Assembly (NCBI RefSeq): GCF_001439805.1
Contig: NZ_JYLK01000002.1
Location: 1-64,000, forward strand
Length of the DNA: 64,000 bases
Source of the DNA: Pseudomonas trivialis
Lineage (GTDB): Bacteria; Pseudomonadota; Gammaproteobacteria; Pseudomonadales; Pseudomonadaceae
Reading direction: 5' to 3'
The stretch's first letter is position 1; every line of letters starts with the position of its first letter. The notes beneath the pieces were generated by a model. The model saw only the letters and a program-made list of their open reading frames with translations. It searched no databases and was not told the origin of the DNA. Shown here in pieces: positions 60,281 to 64,000 of the stretch. Made by a program: the position numbers and the translations under genes.

Positions 60281-60424
60281 ATGCACATCAGCCATACAAC
60301 AAGTACGAAAACTCCAGTAGGCGCTTCCCATCTGATAAAGCGATCCGACATTGCCGATCGTGGCTGTACGACATTCGCTCAGTCTCGTATTAGTTGCATT
60401 TCCCCGCTCTCCCCCTGGCGATAA
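60281..60424 (+). CDS. Short upstream ORF 1 (RISCIS tail)
   Basis: 47 codons from ATG 60281 (GGA eight bases upstream). An in-frame GTG at 60194 with GGGGG upstream would give 76 aa. It ends SRISCISPLSPWR then TAA. The last 12 codons align with those of the second short ORF. Not a recognised family; a leader peptide or a coincidence of the DNA repeat are both possible. Confidence 0.35.
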   Translation: MHISHTTSTKTPVGASHLIKRSDIADRGCTTFAQSRISCISPLSPWR

Positions 60425-60429
60425 ATTCC
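60386..60429 (+). repeat. 44-bp direct repeat, copy 1
   Basis: Starts CGTATTAGTTGCATTTCC and ends GGCGATAAATTCC. It matches copy 2 at 36 of 44 positions without gaps; the outer 11 and the last 8 bases are identical. AT-richer than its surroundings at both ends. Confidence 0.8.
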
Positions 60430-60522
60430 GCAGCCCCCCCTCAAGAGCCAGGCCGCCGATCACTGACGGCGGTCGCCACTGCCTATGCCCCACTTAACGA
60501 AAACAGACACGGGAGTTGCCTC

Positions 60523-60606
60523 ATGTCCCCAACAACACGCACTCACTTTTATTGCCACCGTGTCATTCGTATTAGTTGTATTTCCGCCGTCCCACCCCGG
60601 CGCTAA
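60523..60606 (+). CDS. Short upstream ORF 2 (RISCIS tail)
   Basis: 27 codons from ATG 60523 with GGGAG eight bases upstream, so translation is plausible. The peptide is MSPTTRTHFYCHRV followed by IRISCISAVPPRR. Its tail matches that of ORF 1 (RISCIS, then two or three variable residues, P, x, R, stop), and the stop TAA is conserved. It precedes the first subunit gene by 107 bp. Confidence 0.4.
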   Translation: MSPTTRTHFYCHRVIRISCISAVPPRR

Positions 60607-60611
60607 ATTCC
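60568..60611 (+). repeat. 44-bp direct repeat, copy 2
   Basis: Starts CGTATTAGTTGTATTTCC and ends GGCGCTAAATTCC, 182 bp from copy 1. Covers the last 12 codons and stop of short ORF 2. Confidence 0.8.
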
Positions 60612-60713
60612 CTGCCGCGCGCCGAGCCGTGCTTTAACGACGGCCTTGAGCAACTGCACCCGGGTGGTTTGTTTTACCCGTGAAATTTTCTTAAACCCCA
60701 AGGACGTGTACCT

Positions 60714-61325
60714 ATGGACAGAATCACTCTCGCCTTCCTGCTTGCGGCCTGTGCGCCAGGCGTCTTCGCCGCCAGCCATACCGACCTGAGCGTCTCCGGG
60801 GCGATTGTGCCCAGTTCCTGCACGCCCAGCCTTAGCGATGAAGGCTTGATTGACCACGGCAAGATGACCTCCAAGGACTTGCAGGCAACCAAACCCACGC
60901 TGCTGGCTCCGGCTGAGTTGCGCCTGGAAGTGCACTGCGAGGGCAAGACTTTTTTTACCCTGTCCACCATCGATAACCGCGCCGGCACTTCGGCCATCAA
61001 CTGGCGAGACCACGGCCTGGGCCTGAGTCCGAATGACGAGAAGCTCGGCAGCGTGACGTTCACCCTGTTCGACCCGGTGGCGGATGAAAACGCGGTCAAC
61101 GTGATTGTCTCGAGCAATGGCGCAAGCAGCTGGTCGACATCCAATTACCTGGGCCACGAAGGGCTGACTTCGTTCGCCGCCCTCGGCACCAAAACCCCGA
61201 TCGCCGTCAAGGACCTGAGCGCGCGGTTGCGGGCGTTCTCGATCATCGTGCCGGCCAACGAATTGACGCTGCTTGATGAAGTGCCGGTCGATGGCCAGGC
61301 CACGCTGCAGCTCAAGTACCTGTAA
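60714..61325 (+). CDS. Fimbrial subunit, DUF1120 family (first)
   Basis: 203 aa. Signal peptide to about residue 20 (ACAPGVFA-AS), then DLSVSGAIVPSSCTPSLSDEGLIDHGKM with the first cysteine and a second in LEVHCEGKT. C-terminal strand ATLQLKYL resembles the terminal beta strand of chaperone-usher subunits. AAGGA ten bases upstream. First gene of the operon. Confidence 0.88.
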   Translation: MDRITLAFLLAACAPGVFAASHTDLSVSGAIVPSSCTPSLSDEGLIDHGKMTSKDLQATKPTLLAPAELRLEVHCEGKTFFTLSTIDNRAGTSAINWRDHGLGLSPNDEKLGSVTFTLFDPVADENAVNVIVSSNGASSWSTSNYLGHEGLTSFAALGTKTPIAVKDLSARLRAFSIIVPANELTLLDEVPVDGQATLQLKYL

Positions 61326-61361
61326 ATCCGTTCACTTCCCTTCCCCTGTAGGAGCACCACC

Positions 61362-61982
61362 ATGAAGTCCCTCCATACCCTGTTCGCCGCCTTGCTGCTG
61401 ACCACTGCCGGCACTGCCGTCGCGGCCTCCAGCGTTGACCTGACCGTGCGCGGCATCATCACCCCCAGCGCCTGTGAGCCTGCGTTGTCCAACGGTGGCG
61501 CCGTGGATATCGGCAAGCTGTCAGCGAAGGACCTGAAAGTCGACAAGCCGACTTTTCTGCCCTACCAGACGCTGCAACTGACCGTGACCTGTGACGCGGC
61601 GACCCTCATGGCCCTTGAGCCCAAAGACAACCGCGATGGTTCGGAATATGCCAATGATGCGTCCGTGTTTGGATTCGGCATGATCAACGACAGTGAAAAA
61701 CTCGGCGGCATGGAGCTGACGCTCCTGAATGCGACGGCTGATGGCGTCGCTTCCCGAGTGATCTCATCGCGCAACAACGGCACCAGTTGGACAGCGATAC
61801 CGTCGTTTGAGAAGGGCTCCATTCTTTCGGTCGCCGCGAGTGACGTGAACACACCCACGCCGGTGCGCCTGATGACCGCCAACGTGCGCATCCTCCCAAT
61901 CATTGCACCCGCCGCCGGCCTGACCCTGAACAACGAAGTGGCCATCGACGGCTCCGTCACCCTGACCGTCAAGTACCTCTAA
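61362..61982 (+). CDS. Fimbrial subunit, DUF1120 family (second)
   Basis: 206 aa. Signal peptide (ends AVAAS), VRGIITPSACEPALSNGGAVDIGKL, second cysteine in LTVTCDAAT, C-terminal VTLTVKYL. Ribosome binding site TAGGAG. Paralog of the flanking subunits with the same layout but clearly diverged sequence. Confidence 0.88.
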   Translation: MKSLHTLFAALLLTTAGTAVAASSVDLTVRGIITPSACEPALSNGGAVDIGKLSAKDLKVDKPTFLPYQTLQLTVTCDAATLMALEPKDNRDGSEYANDASVFGFGMINDSEKLGGMELTLLNATADGVASRVISSRNNGTSWTAIPSFEKGSILSVAASDVNTPTPVRLMTANVRILPIIAPAAGLTLNNEVAIDGSVTLTVKYL

Positions 61983-62059
61983 CGCCCGGTCCGCCATGCC
62001 TGCACGGCGTGGCGCGATTGCCACGGATGTCTCCTTAAATCACGGTTTCAAACCTGACC

Positions 62060-62686
62060 ATGAACATGCTCTCGCGCCGTCTGCTGACGCTGTGCCTCTG
62101 CCTGCCCGCCACACCTGCGCTGTGTGCGTCGTCCACCGAGATGACATTCACCGGCATCATCACGCCCAGCGCCTGCACACCCTCCCTGTCTTCCGAAGGC
62201 ATCGTCGATCACGGACGGGTGCCCGCGCGCTCCCTCAACCAATACGAATTCACGCAGTTGCCTACCCGCAACCTTGACCTGGAAGTGAGCTGCAATGATC
62301 CGGTGCTGTTTGTGCTGGTCGGCGTGGACAACCGCGCCGCGTCGTCGGTTGGGCCAGGGTTTTATTACGGCCTGGGCAACAACATTCACGCGCCGAGTGA
62401 GCGTCTGGGCTCCGTCTCGCTGGCGATCCGCGAAGCGTACGGCGACGGCCTGCGCGTGTTGGTCCTGGCGTCGAGCAACCAGGGCGAGACCTGGTTTCCG
62501 GAAGACAATGCGTACCCAAACAATTTCATGGGCTTCGCCACGCCCGGCACGCTGATCCCTGAACCCCATCGCCGGATCGACGCCATCTTGCAGATCGACA
62601 CGTCGATCAATGCCGCCGCCTTCCTGACCCTCGACCAGGAAGTGCCGCTGGACGGCTCCATCGTGCTCGACCTGAGGTACCTCTAA
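62060..62686 (+). CDS. Fimbrial subunit, DUF1120 family (third)
   Basis: 208 aa. Signal peptide (ALCASS), FTGIITPSACTPSLSSEGIVDHGRV, second cysteine in LEVSCNDPV, C-terminal IVLDLRYL. Weak ribosome binding site. The 77-bp gap before it is larger than the other spacings. Closest in its N-terminal motif to the first subunit. Confidence 0.87.
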   Translation: MNMLSRRLLTLCLCLPATPALCASSTEMTFTGIITPSACTPSLSSEGIVDHGRVPARSLNQYEFTQLPTRNLDLEVSCNDPVLFVLVGVDNRAASSVGPGFYYGLGNNIHAPSERLGSVSLAIREAYGDGLRVLVLASSNQGETWFPEDNAYPNNFMGFATPGTLIPEPHRRIDAILQIDTSINAAAFLTLDQEVPLDGSIVLDLRYL

Positions 62687-62688
62687 CC

Positions 62689-63435
62689 ATGTTTCCCGTT
62701 CTGCGTTTTGCCCTGCTCTCACGGTTATTCAACCTTGTTCGCTACACGGGCCTTTATCTCGCCGCCGTGGCCCTGACCCTGTGGGGCCCGACGTGGGTGC
62801 TGGCTGACGGCATGGTGCCGGACACCTCGGTGGTGATCGTCAATGAAGCCGATGGCGAAGCTTCGGTGTCGGTCACCAATACCGACTCAAAGCTGGCGCT
62901 GCTGCATGTGACCCTCGAAGACATTCCGGAAGACACCGCAACGCTGCTGTTTGTCACACCCCCACTGACGCGGGTTGAACCGTCCAAAAGCCAGCTGATC
63001 CGGTTCATCCTGCAATCACCGACGCCACTGACCACGCAACGCTTGAAACGCGCGATCTTCGAAGGCATGCCCCAGGGCCGTGCCGCCGCCGAGGCCGGCC
63101 ATGCCCGCGTGGGCGTGACGGTGCGCCAGAACCTGCCGGTGATCCTGCACCCCAAGGGCCTGGCGCCCAACCGCACGCCCTGGACCGGGCTGACCTGGAG
63201 CCTGCACGACAGCCGGCTGAGCGTGCACAACCCGACGCCCTACGTGGTGCGCCTGGCTCAGGAATTGAGGCTGCTGCCGGGCAACGGCTCTGCGCTGTTG
63301 CCGCGTACCTACGTGTTGCCGGGTGAGACCCTGACGGTCGCCGCCAGCCAGGCCCAGGCCAGCACCGTGCAACTGCAGCCGGCGACCGTCTACGGGTTTG
63401 CCGTGGGGCCTTACGAAGCACCCATCACGCTTTGA
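62689..63435 (+). CDS. Periplasmic fimbrial chaperone
   Basis: 248 aa. Long signal region, then PDTSVVIVNEADGEASVSVTNTDSKLALLHVTLED in the PapD-like N-terminal Ig domain, TRVEPSKSQLIRFIL with the Arg/Lys anchor region, and a C-terminal domain. ATG lies 2 bp after the third subunit stop, with GAGG inside that gene. Folds and delivers the subunits to the usher. Confidence 0.9.
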   Translation: MFPVLRFALLSRLFNLVRYTGLYLAAVALTLWGPTWVLADGMVPDTSVVIVNEADGEASVSVTNTDSKLALLHVTLEDIPEDTATLLFVTPPLTRVEPSKSQLIRFILQSPTPLTTQRLKRAIFEGMPQGRAAAEAGHARVGVTVRQNLPVILHPKGLAPNRTPWTGLTWSLHDSRLSVHNPTPYVVRLAQELRLLPGNGSALLPRTYVLPGETLTVAASQAQASTVQLQPATVYGFAVGPYEAPITL

Positions 63436-63557
63436 TCAAAGCGCCGCAGGACGAGTTGCGGCGCCCTGACAATGAAGTGGCCTCCCATTGAAGGCCACCA
63501 GGAGCCTGCCCGCGTCAGGGATTGGCGCGGCGCAGCTCTCTTATTCGAGTACACCTT

Positions 63558-64000
63558 GTGAGCACAGTTAAGACTGACCGCGACGGCGAAGCCTTGCCCG
63601 GCGTTTCACCGCGCCACTTGCGCCGACTGCTGGCAGGCCTGGCGCTGAGCCTGGGCACCGCGCTGCCCACCGGCACCCCTCTGGCCGACGACAACACCGG
63701 TTCGTTCGACCCGCAAACCCTGTCCCAGCGCGGCATCGACCCGCAACTTGCCAACCTGCTGCTACAGGCGCCCCGGTTCGCGTCGGGGCGTCATGCTCTC
63801 AACCTCAGCGTCAACGGCCAGCGGCGCGGACGTGTGGATGTGGTATTCGACGACCGCGGCACGCTGTGCTTTAACCAGGCGCTGCTGGACGCGGGCAATT
63901 TGCGCGTGCCGCACGCCAATGCCGAGTGCCACGGTTTTCTCGACGCTTACCCGCAAACCGTCATCGAGCAGGACCCGGCCAGCCTCAGCCTGTCGCTGGT
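63558..64000 (+). CDS. Fimbrial outer-membrane usher, 5' part
   Basis: At least 147 codons from GTG 63558, truncated by the window end. Signal region with LRRLLAGLALSLGTALP, then FDPQTLSQRGIDPQLANLLLQAPRFASGRHALNLSVNGQRRGRVDVVFDDRG (here cut in parts), which is the PapC N-terminal pattern. Needed to export and anchor the fimbria. Confidence 0.82.
   Translation, partial: MSTVKTDRDGEALPGVSPRHLRRLLAGLALSLGTALPTGTPLADDNTGSFDPQTLSQRGIDPQLANLLLQAPRFASGRHALNLSVNGQRRGRVDVVFDDRGTLCFNQALLDAGNLRVPHANAECHGFLDAYPQTVIEQDPASLSLSL

Larger units (their letters stand above)
60142..60713. other. Long leader region of the fimbrial operon
   Basis: 572 bp between the divergent REC-Hpt gene and the first fimbrial subunit. 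It holds two short ORFs with a common C-terminal peptide, embedded in a 44-bp direct repeat, plus a CACCCGGGTG palindrome at 60657-60666 and a small stem (CGGGT...ACCCG, 60661-60680) just before the first subunit. Promoters were not resolved. Confidence 0.6.

Noticed and set aside
60188-60493. Minus-strand frame in the fimbrial leader that might be a kinase remnant of the REC-Hpt gene
   Set aside because: The product shows no H-box, N-box or HATPase motif, and the REC-Hpt gene has its own ribosome binding site.

Overview
The window is a GC-rich chromosomal segment from a Pseudomonas of the P. fluorescens group. This rests on three things: gene content and order (asrA-icp, pdxJ-recO-era-rnc-lepB-lepA, lptGF/pepA-holC-valS, hmgA-fahA-maiA), Pseudomonas-restricted small families (DUF3509, DUF3649, DUF3325), and many fluorescens-type REP/REPIN palindromes between genes. 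There is no rRNA, tRNA, IS element, prophage or CRISPR array. The left edge (1-83) may hold the tail of a gene; the right edge cuts a fimbrial usher gene.

Layout. 0.2-9.2 kb: an eight-gene minus-strand catabolic operon (amidase, NodB-fold hydrolase resembling cyclic-imide hydrolase, MFS transporter, two SDRs, a small CxxC protein, a CobW GTPase and a solute-binding-like protein), divergent from a tandem-wHTH GntR regulator, with two matching operator palindromes between them. 9.2-16 kb: Lon-type protease AsrA, chagasin-like inhibitor Icp, CmoA/CmoB tRNA-modification enzymes, TadA and a Tat-exported multicopper oxidase. 16.2-22.3 kb: pdxJ, recO, era, rnc, lepB, lepA. 22.3-30.3 kb: lptG/lptF divergent from pepA-holC-(hypothetical)-valS. 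30.3-33.5 kb: rlmF, a HU protein, YejK and an anchored glutaredoxin.

33.5-41.3 kb is an iron block: a five-gene PepSY-reductase operon ending in its own ECF sigma/FecR pair, divergent from fecI-fecR-fecA, with two Fur-box-like sites in the shared intergenic region. 41.3-48.4 kb: ribosome-hibernation-like factor, DsdC-like LysR regulator and L-serine dehydratase, DUF3509, PsiE, LexA-boxed yebG, a leucine-dehydrogenase-type enzyme and a SirB1-family protein. 48.4-52.5 kb: the homogentisate branch of tyrosine catabolism (maiA, fahA, hmgA) with divergent hmgR and a likely operator. 52.5-58.4 kb: PBP4-type dacB, an orphan STN-domain siderophore receptor, a GST-like protein, a GIY-YIG protein and an NTF2-like protein.

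58.5-64 kb is the most unusual part: an RcsB-like response regulator and a separate REC-Hpt protein with no histidine kinase beside them, divergent from a chaperone-usher operon with three tandem DUF1120 subunits, a chaperone and an usher. The 572-bp spacer holds two short ORFs that share the same C-terminal peptide and a 44-bp imperfect direct repeat. This is the best candidate for an undescribed regulatory arrangement.
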